64,000 nt of DNA from Sphingobacterium athyrii (GCF_003071065.1 NZ_QCXX01000007.1:669-64668); one strand, 5' to 3'; shown: positions 17,207 to 25,668, numbered from the stretch's first letter. Numbers and translations are program-made. Notes: generated by a model from the sequence alone, not told the origin.

Positions 17207-17680
17207 TTATATATAATCAAAAAATGAAATAAAATTCCCTATCAAATGAAGCATAAAAACAAATACTATTTTATTGCTTTTCCCTTGATCCCGTAGAGCC
17301 ATATAGTAATACGGTAATATCCAACCCGTCAATAAAATATAACCCATATATGGAATATTATAATTGTGAAATAATGCAAAGATAACGGTACTAACAACAA
17401 TAGCTATACTGGGCGAAATCTTTAGCTTTAATAGTAACTCCAGCGCGACAAATTGGAACACTATTGTTTCAAATAGTGGAGCAAATATTACCATGATTAC
17501 AAATAAAAGCCACTTAGGAACATTAGCGACTGACTCTACAGCACCAAAATCAAATGTAAAATAATTAATGATCTGCGTAAAACCGTAACTTAGAATAGTA
17601 TCTATAAAAAAAAACAGCAAAAAAAATAAAAAATTATATTTTTTATGTATTTTAATAACAGGAAATAATATATATTTCAT
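17207..17680 (-). CDS. CPBP-like membrane protein with altered first motif
   Basis: I choose ATG 17680 because it gives 157 aa, identical in length to its paralogue at 12470-12943, and because MKYILFPVIKIHKKYNFLFF aligns with that protein's start. The motifs are FETIVFQF (Glu71, Thr72, Gln76) in place of EExxxR, FALFH with His105, and HLIGN with His145 and Asn149. It starts 69 bp after the stop of the double-glycine peptide at 17750-17899, the position usual for a dedicated immunity gene. Catalysis is doubtful given the altered motif. Confidence 0.75.
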   Translation of the reverse strand: MKYILFPVIKIHKKYNFLFFLLFFFIDTILSYGFTQIINYFTFDFGAVESVANVPKWLLFVIMVIFAPLFETIVFQFVALELLLKLKISPSIAIVVSTVIFALFHNYNIPYMGYILLTGWILPYYYMALRDQGKSNKIVFVFMLHLIGNFISFFDYI

Positions 17681-17749
17681 ACAAACCATTAAACGAATGG
17701 TATGGCATCTACTCAAATAAAGTCAATGCCACACCAAATTAGATAACTA

Positions 17750-17899
17750 TTATAAAAAAGTTTCCGCAACCCAAACAGCTAGCTCCCCAGCTGCCTTCAA
17801 CCATTTACCTACGCGTGTCTGCTGTCCACCATCAATTTCCATCATTTCCTTAGCATTCATCTCTTGAACACCGAAACCTTTTAAATCTAATGTATTCAT
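17750..17899 (-). CDS. double-glycine leader peptide, 49 aa
   Basis: The frame from ATG 17899 has a 25-residue leader ending NAKEMMEIDGG and a 24-residue predicted mature peptide QQTRVGKWLKAAGELAVWVA plus ETFL. The mature part is amphipathic with two Trp residues, plausible for a membrane-active or signalling peptide. The gene lies between the HTH gene (17990) and a CPBP-like gene (17680) on the same strand and downstream of the C39 exporter, which is the classic arrangement of a secreted peptide with its exporter and immunity gene. Cleavage after Gly25 is predicted. Confidence 0.85.
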   Translation of the reverse strand: MNTLDLKGFGVQEMNAKEMMEIDGGQQTRVGKWLKAAGELAVWVAETFL

Positions 17900-17989
17900 T
17901 TTTTTGATTTATAAAAAATTAGCTCCTACTCTATTTTAAGCCTTTTCGGATTCCTGCTTTGTTATTTAATACTACTAAATTACTTTTCC

Positions 17990-18322
17990 TCAATGCACAA
18001 AAAAAGCATTCAATAAATGAATTGAAATAAAGTTGTCACCCGCATTTGCTTGCCTCATTTGATTTAGATCTAGCAAATGGATATTTTCTTGCTGAACTTC
18101 TACCTTGATTTGTATTGAGTATTCTTTTTCATAATAATACGTATTAAGCGATCTATCAAAAGCAATTGGAGCACCTATATCCTTGAGATATTCAATAATA
18201 CGGGCCAATCGCGATACAGAAAGCCCAAGTCGAATCGCTAGTTCCGACTGAGTCCCCGTCCTTCTCCGCCTGATCAACTTGTCCAACAAATTAATCCGGT
18301 CTATATATTGGAATAACTTCAT
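17990..18322 (-). CDS. small HTH-domain protein, probable regulator
   Basis: A 110-aa protein with a winged-helix-type HTH near residues 13-45 (LLDKLIRRRRTGTQSELAIR, then LGLSVSRLARII), typical of the HTH_11/DeoR-like fold. The rest (SIQIKVEVQQENIHLLDLNQ) shows no known sensor domain. It starts 5 bp after the end of the TolC-type gene and precedes the double-glycine peptide, so it is a member of the exporter operon. It may regulate peptide production. Confidence 0.7.
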   Translation of the reverse strand: MKLFQYIDRINLLDKLIRRRRTGTQSELAIRLGLSVSRLARIIEYLKDIGAPIAFDRSLNTYYYEKEYSIQIKVEVQQENIHLLDLNQMRQANAGDNFISIHLLNAFFVH

Positions 18323-18327
18323 ATAAT

Positions 18328-19674
18328 TTAATTTATCGTTCCATAAATCTGGTAGCGTAGCAGCAGCTGATTGAACACCACATTATATTTGCTGCGGATC
18401 TTTTCCGACTCCGCCTTGATCAAATTACTTTTACTGGTATTGATGTCGTAAATAGATGCCTTGCCTGCCTCAAAACTCCGCAAGGTGTAATCCAAAGATT
18501 GCTCCGTTGCCGTGCTCGCTTCTACCGCAATACCATATTGCTTTCTGTTCTCGTCCAATTCAAGCAATAGCTTGTCTAGGATATGTTGCTGAGCGAGCCT
18601 TTCATTGTCGGCCGACAATTGGATATTTTGCTTGTTAAATTCGATCTGCTTCAACTGCCGTTTTGTTTTCCCCTTGTTAAATATGGGTACCGAAACCGTT
18701 ACGGCGAGCTGCTGGGCAAAATTATCTTTGCTCTGCACAAAAAAAGACCGCGTATTCTCTGCTTTAAACGCATTGAAATATGTACTCCCCAAACCAGCAG
18801 ATCCTTTTACTGTCGGAAATAGTGCTGCTTTAATTAGCTTGGATTCGAGGTCAAGTCCATCCTTTTGATTTTGGAGTTTAGCAAATACTGGATTATGTAA
18901 ATAGGCTTCTTCCCGCAAGTTCGATATTTCCGAAAAAGTACTGTCATGCTGCGGATCTTGCGCAGTTATCGGGACCGCCAATCGCAAACTACTGTAATCT
19001 GGATGGTTCATCAATTGAGCCAATTTGAGCAAGGACTGTTGTCTATCTTTGTGATACTGCTGATATTGCTGCCTTTCCCGTGCCAGATTGGCTTTTGCTT
19101 CTGCAACTACCGACACAGCTGTTGCTCCCACCGCCGTACTTTTCTCGGCTTTATCCAATAACTGCTTTGAAAACTGCATGGCCGAATCCTGTGATACCAA
19201 TAGCGCCTGAGCCAGCAAAGTCTGCAGATAGGCTTCCATCAGCTGAACGGTAAGATTTCTTTTCAATATTTCTTTCTCGATACGTTCCTGCTCCGCTTCA
19301 GAAGCTGCTTTTTTGGCCTGATTGCGAAAATAATTATACTGGTAAAGGGTTAGTTCCGCGTTGATCCCCATATTGCTATTCAAGTTATCATTACGCCGGA
19401 TCGTACCGAACACATCCTGTGATGATCCAAAAGTGGTATAACCGTTCGCATAGCCATTGACACTTGGCAAACGCTCACGGAGTGCCATTTCCTGATCCAA
19501 CACCTTTATCGCAGCCTTAATTTCCTGCTGCTTGATCGGCAGATTATGCTCCACCGCATAATCGATACAGTCTTGCAAAGTCCAGGTTTGTTGTGCCAGC
19601 ACATCCACAGACAGCATTACCCATATAAGAATAAGACAATACTTTATACTCTCCCTTCGATAAATGTTCATCAT
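18328..19674 (-). CDS. TolC-family outer-membrane efflux protein
   Basis: A 448-aa protein with a signal peptide (about 1-27, ending VDVLAQ) and two long alpha-helical, Gln/Ala-rich repeats characteristic of TolC channels (TLQDCIDYAVEHNLPIKQQE at the start of the first). It should form the outer-membrane exit duct for the PCAT exporter and HlyD-type adaptor encoded immediately upstream. The gap to the exporter gene is 16 bp, so the three are surely one operon. Confidence 0.9.
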   Translation of the reverse strand: MMNIYRRESIKYCLILIWVMLSVDVLAQQTWTLQDCIDYAVEHNLPIKQQEIKAAIKVLDQEMALRERLPSVNGYANGYTTFGSSQDVFGTIRRNDNLNSNMGINAELTLYQYNYFRNQAKKAASEAEQERIEKEILKRNLTVQLMEAYLQTLLAQALLVSQDSAMQFSKQLLDKAEKSTAVGATAVSVVAEAKANLARERQQYQQYHKDRQQSLLKLAQLMNHPDYSSLRLAVPITAQDPQHDSTFSEISNLREEAYLHNPVFAKLQNQKDGLDLESKLIKAALFPTVKGSAGLGSTYFNAFKAENTRSFFVQSKDNFAQQLAVTVSVPIFNKGKTKRQLKQIEFNKQNIQLSADNERLAQQHILDKLLLELDENRKQYGIAVEASTATEQSLDYTLRSFEAGKASIYDINTSKSNLIKAESEKIRSKYNVVFNQLLLRYQIYGTIN

Positions 19675-19690
19675 TGAATAATAGGCTAGA

Positions 19691-21853
19691 TTAGTTTAAC
19701 ACGATCGATTGCTTTTTCCACATATCCTTATAAACCGACTCCTGCGCCAGTAGCTGCTTATGTTCCCCCTGTTCGATAAGTACACCGTCTTTAAGCACAA
19801 GGATCGTATCCGCTTCCGCAATGGTGCTCAGCCGATGTGCAATGACGATCATCGTCTTACCCGAATCTTTGAAGCGGCGAAAAGCCCGTTGAATCACCTG
19901 TTCCGTTGATGTATCCAAGGCCGAAGTCGCTTCGTCTAAAATGAGAATATCCGGATCACGATATAGCGCACGCGCAATGGCAATACGTTGCCGCTGTCCA
20001 CCCGATAACATAGACCCGTTTTCACCCAGCTGTGTCTCAAAACCAGCAGGTAGCTTTTCGATAAAAGACATCATGTCCAATTCATTGACCACCTGCAATA
20101 GACGCTGAAAATTAGGGATATCCTCCCCGACGACTATGTTACTAATGACGTTACCCGAAAATAAATCAATCTGCTGGGGTACTATGGCGATGCGTTCCCG
20201 AAGTGAACTCTTTGAGATATAATTCAGATCGTACTGTCCAATGGAGATCTTGCCCTCCTGTAGCGGGTACAGTTTTTGGATAAGTGCTCCGAGAGTGGTC
20301 TTACCGCTGCCACTCTCCCCGATCACAGCTGTCATTTTCCCCTGCTCTATTCGGCAGCTAAAATTGCGGAATACCTCCACCCGCGATCCATAGGAAAAAC
20401 GGACATTATCGAATACGATATCACCAACCAGATCCGATGTCAGCTGTAATTTTTCTTCGGATTCCTCACGCTCCAGATCCATGATTTCAAACAACCGATC
20501 TGCAGCGATCAATGCATTCTGCAAGGTTTTGTTCATTCCGATCAATTGTGTCACCGGCCCGGTAAAATATCCGATCAACGCATAAAAGGATAAGAGTTCG
20601 CCCGGTGTGATCGTACGTTCGATCACATAATAAGAGCCTGCCCATAAGAGGATAATGGTAAAGAGCCGCGACAACAATTCACCAGAGGTGCTGGAAAACA
20701 ATCCATTCATCACCGAGGCATAGATTGTTTTCAACAAATGCGAAAACCTGTTGTCTGTACCGCTATTGAAATAAGTTTCGATACCAAACTGCTTGATAGT
20801 CTTGACCGAATTGAGCGATTCGACCAGATGCGATTCCAGTTCGGCTCCCTCTTCCATCATCCGCCGCTCTACTTTTTTGTTTAGTTTATTGGAAAGCCAA
20901 TATACCCCCAGATAAAAGGGGATAACGAGCAGCATTATCAACGCCAGTTTCCAGAAATAAGTAAACATGAGCGCAAAGGAAAATACCACGATCAGCACAT
21001 TGACCACAGCCTGTATGGCCACATCATTGATAAAAGCACGAATTTTGACCGCATCATTGACCCGCGATATAATCTCGCCGACTTTCATTGTATCAAAGAA
21101 GCGCTGCGGAAGGCTCAGCAAGTGTTTATAATAGCCTAAAATAAGATACTTGTCGATCCTTTGTCCCGTCTGTAAGACCATCACGCTTTTCAATGTACCA
21201 ATGAGCAGCTGAAAAACCAGAATGACCAGCATACCGATAGAAAGCAGGTTCAGTAGGCGTACATTGCCATCCACCAGCACATAGTCGGTAATTTTTTCAA
21301 TGTAAAATGATGTTGAAAGTCCCAGCAGCGTATACACCGCAGCGCCGACCAGCGCCTGAACAATGACCGAGCGATGCGGCTTGATCAGATTCCAAAATCT
21401 TTTATAAACGGCGGTCTTTTCATTTTTCTGTTCAAAGTACTCATTAGGTTCCATTAATATCAGTACCCCGGTCCAGATCTTCTGAAAGGCCTCAAATGTG
21501 TATTTTTCCACTTTTCCCAGTCCGGGATCCATCACCGTAATTTTATCTTTTTCAACCTGATAGATCACCACATAATGCTGGAGCTGCTCTTTAAGTACAA
21601 CATGAGCAATTGCCGGAAGCGGGATCTGCGGAATAGCATCCATTGCGCCCTTGACACCTTTGGCATTAAAACCCATCTGCTGCAGTCCTTGCACCATCCC
21701 CAATACATTGGTACCACGCGTGTCGGTATGGCAATACTGTCTGATCTTGGCGATGGGAATATGCGTGCCATAATAGCCTGCAATAGAAGCCAGACAAGCC
21801 GCTCCACAGTCACGGATATCGTGCTGTTTGATACAAACAGGTGATTTTTTCAT
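19691..21853 (-). CDS. C39-peptidase-containing ABC exporter (PCAT)
   Basis: A 720-aa bacteriocin-type exporter. The N-terminal C39 peptidase has QHDIRDCGAAC with Gln10 and catalytic Cys16, His93 in QHYVVIY and Asp109 in VMDPG. Six membrane helices follow (about 155-445). The nucleotide-binding domain carries Walker A GESGSGKTT, signature LSGGQRQRIAIARAL, Walker B ILILDEATSALD and the H-loop IAHRLST. Such proteins cut double-glycine leaders and export the mature peptide. The peptides at 17750, 15112 and 23743 are the likely substrates. All catalytic residues are intact. Confidence 0.95.
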   Translation of the reverse strand: MKKSPVCIKQHDIRDCGAACLASIAGYYGTHIPIAKIRQYCHTDTRGTNVLGMVQGLQQMGFNAKGVKGAMDAIPQIPLPAIAHVVLKEQLQHYVVIYQVEKDKITVMDPGLGKVEKYTFEAFQKIWTGVLILMEPNEYFEQKNEKTAVYKRFWNLIKPHRSVIVQALVGAAVYTLLGLSTSFYIEKITDYVLVDGNVRLLNLLSIGMLVILVFQLLIGTLKSVMVLQTGQRIDKYLILGYYKHLLSLPQRFFDTMKVGEIISRVNDAVKIRAFINDVAIQAVVNVLIVVFSFALMFTYFWKLALIMLLVIPFYLGVYWLSNKLNKKVERRMMEEGAELESHLVESLNSVKTIKQFGIETYFNSGTDNRFSHLLKTIYASVMNGLFSSTSGELLSRLFTIILLWAGSYYVIERTITPGELLSFYALIGYFTGPVTQLIGMNKTLQNALIAADRLFEIMDLEREESEEKLQLTSDLVGDIVFDNVRFSYGSRVEVFRNFSCRIEQGKMTAVIGESGSGKTTLGALIQKLYPLQEGKISIGQYDLNYISKSSLRERIAIVPQQIDLFSGNVISNIVVGEDIPNFQRLLQVVNELDMMSFIEKLPAGFETQLGENGSMLSGGQRQRIAIARALYRDPDILILDEATSALDTSTEQVIQRAFRRFKDSGKTMIVIAHRLSTIAEADTILVLKDGVLIEQGEHKQLLAQESVYKDMWKKQSIVLN

Positions 21854-21890
21854 TCGTACAAATTATTATTGTCAGATAATAGAGAAGTTT

Positions 21891-22991
21891 TTATAATGCG
21901 CTCGTTTTAGCGCCAAGGTTTGGATTGAACAGGTCATCAGCCCGATCAAACAGGAGCTGCCATAAGGTACGGTCCAAGAGATAAAATCGGGCATTGAATG
22001 TATTCCCCTTTCCTACAAAGACCTTATTACCATTGGGTAAGCCCAGAAAATTTTGATCCATGCGGCACCTGACCCTAAAAAAAGATCCCTGCTGCTGATC
22101 CGTCACCAAATTGTAGTCGATATCATGCACTGTACCCGACAGAAATCCCCATTGGTTATAATTATACGTATCCATCTGAAACTTTACCGATTGACCGTTT
22201 TTGATGTAGCCAATGGATTTGGTAGGCACCATACATTCGGCTATAAGCTGATCTTCTGGTGAAATTTCGAGGATATCCTGACCCTGTACCAGCTGTCCTC
22301 CTTTTTGATACCCTTTAAAATTGACCACGGTCCCAGTGATAGGTGCCCGAACAATATAGTTTTGACCATCAATCAAGATAGACTTTTTCTCAGACGACAG
22401 CGATTGCGCCTTTTGTTGCAATTCGACCAGCTTAGCACTCCATTGCGCCATCTGTTGTTTGCGTATTGTTAGAAACTGATTTTCCAGTTGTTCAAAGGAA
22501 TATTTGGTCTTATCGAGCTCAGCTTGAGACACCACCCCCTGGCTATATAGTTTATTATTACGCTCCAGTTCGCGGCGTGCTAATGTAAGTTGCGACTGGA
22601 TTTCGGACATCCGCTGCTCCATCGATAGATATTCCAACTGGTATTGTCCACCTTGCACGTTTTTTGCGTCTCCCGCGAGAATGAGTTTCAGGTCAGCAAT
22701 CTGTCGTGAATAGTCTGCCATCAAATCCTTATTTAAGGACAGCTTATTTTCCAGATCTTCAGAGACGACAATCAGTAAAGTGTCCCCTTCCTTTACCTGC
22801 TGATTGTTGCCCACGATACGATTGTCAATGATGCGACCACTGACCAAAGAGAGTATTTTTGCATTCTCCATCTTGGGCCTAATGATCCCCTGTGCCGAAA
22901 TTGAGATCGGCACCTTGATTAACGGCAATAATATCAGCCCTATCACTATAGCCGCTATCAGCAGTAAGTATATGATATTTGTTCTTTTCAT
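21891..22991 (-). CDS. HlyD-family membrane-fusion adaptor
   Basis: I take ATG 22991 as the start (366 aa); the longer frame adds 18 residues without family character. A single N-terminal membrane anchor (IIYLLLIAAIVIGLILLPLI) is followed by a lipoyl half-motif, a coiled-coil hairpin rich in Gln (about 110-215), the second lipoyl half (IVRAPITGTVVNFKGYQKGG) and a beta-barrel. It bridges the PCAT exporter and the TolC channel in the periplasm. It is the first gene of the exporter operon and starts 21 bp after the -7 box of the operator-promoter at 23012. Confidence 0.92.
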   Translation of the reverse strand: MKRTNIIYLLLIAAIVIGLILLPLIKVPISISAQGIIRPKMENAKILSLVSGRIIDNRIVGNNQQVKEGDTLLIVVSEDLENKLSLNKDLMADYSRQIADLKLILAGDAKNVQGGQYQLEYLSMEQRMSEIQSQLTLARRELERNNKLYSQGVVSQAELDKTKYSFEQLENQFLTIRKQQMAQWSAKLVELQQKAQSLSSEKKSILIDGQNYIVRAPITGTVVNFKGYQKGGQLVQGQDILEISPEDQLIAECMVPTKSIGYIKNGQSVKFQMDTYNYNQWGFLSGTVHDIDYNLVTDQQQGSFFRVRCRMDQNFLGLPNGNKVFVGKGNTFNARFYLLDRTLWQLLFDRADDLFNPNLGAKTSAL

Positions 22992-23011
22992 CTTGGTTTT
23001 GATCAACGATA

Positions 23012-23056
23012 CAAAATTGATCAATAGCCCGAACACCCACCACAACCTGAGGTTGT
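23012..23056 (-). promoter_or_regulatory. palindromic operator plus promoter, peptide-export operon
   Basis: The palindrome ACAACC-TGA-GGTTGT (23042-23056) is perfect in its arms. On the minus strand it is followed after 22 bp by CAATTTTG (23012-23019), a one-off match to TAnnTTTG, ahead of the adaptor gene. On the plus strand the TTG of GGTTGT is followed after 19 bp by TATCTTCG (23075-23082), a possible divergent promoter for the rhomboid gene. One operator may therefore control both directions. Confidence 0.75.
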
Positions 23057-23104
23057 ATTTTAAAATTTATTAATTATCTTCGGAAGCACAATTAATGGCC
23101 GTTG

Positions 23105-23746
23105 ATGAAATTTTTTGATATATTTCCAACTTTTTCCGAAGCTCCATATTCCTATATCGTCGTTCCGATTATATTGGCCTGCAGCATGATTGGATTTTAT
23201 CACAAACCATTTTTCCATGCACTGATCCTGCACCCCTACGAAATAGCAAGAGGTAAGCGTATTCATACCTTGCTTACCTCCGCATTAGTTCATCGCAACG
23301 GGATTCACCTATTGTTTAATTGTATTGTAATTTTTGGATTAGGGTATGATATGTTTGCCGTCTTAAATCAAGCATATAGTATTATCATTGCACAGGTGTT
23401 CACAATATTGATTTTTCTTCTTTTTATAATAGTACCTAATTTCGTTCAAACACTTTTTAAAAAGAAAGACTTCAGGTTTACGGCTGTTGGTGCATCAGGC
23501 CTTTCCTCTGCACTATTCGGTTTTTCCACACTATTTTTCCCTTTGCAAAAAATCAATCATTTATTTATACCTTGGATTCATAATGCCACACATTATTGGC
23601 TATATATGTTATTAATATCTTTTCTACTTTCATTCATCAAGATTTCTAGAATAAATAGACCATTACACTTAGTCGCATTTATCCTTGGCTCTATATTAGC
23701 ACTCATAATCAGCCCTTATACATTCGAGTTGAAAGATGCTTTTTAA
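23105..23746 (+). CDS. rhomboid-family intramembrane serine protease
   Basis: A 213-aa multi-pass protein with rhomboid catalytic features: HLLFN (68-72) in an early helix, GASG at 129-132 with nucleophile Ser131, and His188 in a later helix as the dyad partner. The start is ATG 23105. It is divergent from the exporter operon and shares its operator region; its last 4 bp overlap the end of the convergent peptide gene at 23743. Some rhomboids release signals or process export factors (Providencia AarA), so a link to peptide export is possible but unproven. Confidence 0.85.
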   Translation: MKFFDIFPTFSEAPYSYIVVPIILACSMIGFYHKPFFHALILHPYEIARGKRIHTLLTSALVHRNGIHLLFNCIVIFGLGYDMFAVLNQAYSIIIAQVFTILIFLLFIIVPNFVQTLFKKKDFRFTAVGASGLSSALFGFSTLFFPLQKINHLFIPWIHNATHYWLYMLLISFLLSFIKISRINRPLHLVAFILGSILALIISPYTFELKDAF

Positions 23747-23880
23747 GGTTTAAAATAGTTCAATATTGACTCAAACCAACTTACATCTTTAGAATTTTCC
23801 CTTTCAGTTCCCCCCTCAATTTCCACCACTTCTTTTTCATCTAATTCTCTTACGTTAATTTCTTTTAATTTTTTTTCCAT
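23743..23880 (-). CDS. double-glycine leader peptide, 45 aa
   Basis: The frame from ATG 23880 has a 24-residue leader ending LDEKEVVEIEGG and a 21-residue predicted mature peptide TERENSKDVSWFESILNYFK plus P, with a charged N-terminal half and an aromatic, amphipathic C-terminal half. It begins 22 bp after the GAATTTTG box of the operator-promoter at 23902, so it has its own regulated promoter. It is convergent with rhomboid (4-bp overlap of the coding ends). The unusual charge pattern makes a signalling role at least as plausible as an antimicrobial one. Confidence 0.82.
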   Translation of the reverse strand: MEKKLKEINVRELDEKEVVEIEGGTERENSKDVSWFESILNYFKP

Positions 23881-23901
23881 GATATCTGATTTTTATTTTT
23901 T

Positions 23902-23946
23902 CAAAATTCACAGAAAAGCAGTTTAGGTACCACAACCTGAGGTTAT
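23902..23946 (-). promoter_or_regulatory. palindromic operator plus promoter, double-glycine peptide gene
   Basis: On the minus strand ATAACC-TCA-GGTTGT (23932-23946) is followed after 22 bp by GAATTTTG (23902-23909), then the peptide ATG at 23880. Two further operator-like copies follow toward the XRE gene: ATAACC-ACC-AGTTTT (23952-23966, weak) and 23982-23996. Confidence 0.72.
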
Positions 23947-23981
23947 ATCCTATAACCACCAGTTTTATCATAGAAAAACTT

Positions 23982-23996
23982 ACAACTTCAAGTTAT
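23982..23996 (+). promoter_or_regulatory. operator copy before the XRE regulator gene
   Basis: ACAACT-TCA-AGTTAT has perfect AACTT/AAGTT arms and lies 41 bp before the XRE ATG. A CTTATTTG box at 24016-24023 could be the -7 element, which would leave a very short leader. With the copies at 23932 and 23952 it forms a cluster spaced by 20 and 30 bp, i.e. on the same helix face, as expected for an autoregulated repressor. Confidence 0.55.
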
Positions 23997-24036
23997 ATTT
24001 ATTAAATTAGGCCTTCTTATTTGGGTATTGAAAAGA

Positions 24037-24360
24037 ATGGCAAAAGAGGAAATCGGAACTATTATCAGACAGAAAAGAGAGAGCCTCAAGATATCACAAG
24101 AGGCTGTTGCGTTTATTTTGAACATGTCACAGGCAGCGTATTCAAAAATTGAACGAAATGAGACTAAACTAAAAGTGGAGCAAGTTTACAAGATAGCTGA
24201 CTATTTTGGCATTACGATCTATGAATTGTTGCCGCCTGCCCTAGCAAGCGATATAACCGGAGAAAATATATTCGGGCTGCTCTTTAATTATATCATGATT
24301 GCATGGAAAAAAACAAAAAAGCAATTTAAGAAAAAGAATACCGATATTCATGAAGCCTAG
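24037..24360 (+). CDS. XRE-family transcriptional regulator
   Basis: A 107-aa protein with an N-terminal helix-turn-helix of the Cro/C1 type (residues about 5-60: IGTIIRQKRESLKISQEAVA and SQAAYSKIERNETKLKVEQV). A mildly hydrophobic patch (IFGLLFNYIMIAW) and a Lys-rich tail follow. I choose ATG 24037 over the in-frame TTG at 24028. Three copies of the island palindrome lie upstream, so this is the best candidate for the protein that binds it. The C-terminal patch might contact the membrane or a peptide; that is speculative. Confidence 0.88.
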   Translation: MAKEEIGTIIRQKRESLKISQEAVAFILNMSQAAYSKIERNETKLKVEQVYKIADYFGITIYELLPPALASDITGENIFGLLFNYIMIAWKKTKKQFKKKNTDIHEA

Positions 24361-24361
24361 T

Positions 24362-24778
24362 TTATCCAAAAAATGCGATATGTGCCAGAAAGGCCTCAGC
24401 GTATATCGGGCCTATCGGAATTTTATGATTGACATGTTCTAGCGTCACCGAATTTGCAGTGACCGATATTATTTTATCAATTCCGCCATAGCTGCACTCG
24501 CCCTCCAGCATAAAAAATAAATACAGAAATCGCTCGGGTACATTAAGATTAAAACGGAAGGGTACAAGGGCTTCAACCTGAATAAGATCGACAAAGAATG
24601 AATCGTAAAAATAATACTGGCTCATCAGCCTACCAGCTTCATCATCCGCAAGCTGAATAGTATTACCAGTAGCAAAGTGTAAATCATAGCGATAGGTGGT
24701 GTAGCTCGGCTCCATGGCGTGACATTTTCCATCTTCCCATACGATGTAATAAGGTCTATTTTTTTGGCTCTTTAGCAT
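24362..24778 (-). CDS. hypothetical protein, possible cupin-like fold
   Basis: A 138-aa protein I do not recognise. It lacks membrane segments and a signal peptide. Beta-rich stretches (YTTYRYDLHFATGNTIQLAD and FRFNLNVPERFLYLFFMLEG) resemble the N-terminal sensing half of AraC-type regulators, but no HTH domain follows. It may be a stand-alone member or a truncated regulator. It is convergent with the XRE gene, their ends lying 1 bp apart. Confidence 0.5.
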   Translation of the reverse strand: MLKSQKNRPYYIVWEDGKCHAMEPSYTTYRYDLHFATGNTIQLADDEAGRLMSQYYFYDSFFVDLIQVEALVPFRFNLNVPERFLYLFFMLEGECSYGGIDKIISVTANSVTLEHVNHKIPIGPIYAEAFLAHIAFFG

Positions 24779-24924
24779 AGGCTAACAAATTTGGTTAAAA
24801 CTTGCTTCAAAAGTTTTTTACCAATCTAGCCTACTTAGCCAAAAACGAAAAAAGTAATCGATGAAATCGGACGGTTTTCGGACGAAATTCCGAAATGAAC
24901 AATTCCATGTACAAAGCATCCGTA

Positions 24925-25668
24925 TTACCCGGATGTATTATTGCGCAAATGATCACAGCGGAGCGCAAGATTCTTTAGCTTTTTTTCAAGCGCCTTCTTT
25001 GAATCCTGCTGCAGCATAGCACCATCCATATTCCGCAATGTCCGCAATGCTTCATAAATCAGATTACGTATTAATATGCGATTGCTTTCATTATCAAATA
25101 AACGTTCTATCACGCGGATCTGTGTCTGGATACCAGCCTCCTCGTCATCAGGTAATAACATGGCTCGGGATTCAAGCCTGCCTAAGTGAACTTCCAGTTC
25201 TCCTTTCGATTTTTTGAGCTGGCCTGTAACCTCAAGGTCTTTCAAGCTCCTAGAAGCTCCCTCTATTAATTTGATTATTATAGTTTTACTTCCTTTATTC
25301 TTTAGAGAACGTCTTATTAGCTCAATTTTCTTTCGCAGCCCCTCAAGAGCGTTTGCTGATGGAGCTTCCTTTTCTTGCCGTCCGTTGGCACGAAGTTCTT
25401 TTGCCTTATCTTTCTCATCCGTCACTTCCTTGTAGGCTTCCAGCACTAATTCTGTTTTGCTAGGAAGGTCCAGTTCCTCGCGTCTGCTCGTCAGATGCCA
25501 ACCATCACATGCGATACAATGATAAGATCTTACGGGAGCATAGCCTGACTCGTTCAGAATTTCTTTGTTATTATATTGCATAAAGTTTTCGGCCTTTTTC
25601 TGCGATTCGAAAAGCATTTTTGAACGTTGTGCCTCTCTACAAAAAAATCGACTTTTTGTTGGTTTCAT
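24925..25668 (-). CDS. conserved hypothetical protein with N-terminal zinc-ribbon-like segment
   Basis: A 247-aa cytoplasmic protein. Residues about 5-60 contain RFFCREAQRSKMLFESQKKA and later SYHCIACDGWHLTS, where the CxxC and His suggest a small zinc-binding module of a type I associate with Bacteroidota hypothetical proteins. The remainder is Lys/Glu/Leu-rich and probably helical or coiled coil. Nothing in the neighbourhood defines a function. It lies at the nusG-proximal end of the island. Confidence 0.6.
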   Translation of the reverse strand: MKPTKSRFFCREAQRSKMLFESQKKAENFMQYNNKEILNESGYAPVRSYHCIACDGWHLTSRREELDLPSKTELVLEAYKEVTDEKDKAKELRANGRQEKEAPSANALEGLRKKIELIRRSLKNKGSKTIIIKLIEGASRSLKDLEVTGQLKKSKGELEVHLGRLESRAMLLPDDEEAGIQTQIRVIERLFDNESNRILIRNLIYEALRTLRNMDGAMLQQDSKKALEKKLKNLALRCDHLRNNTSG

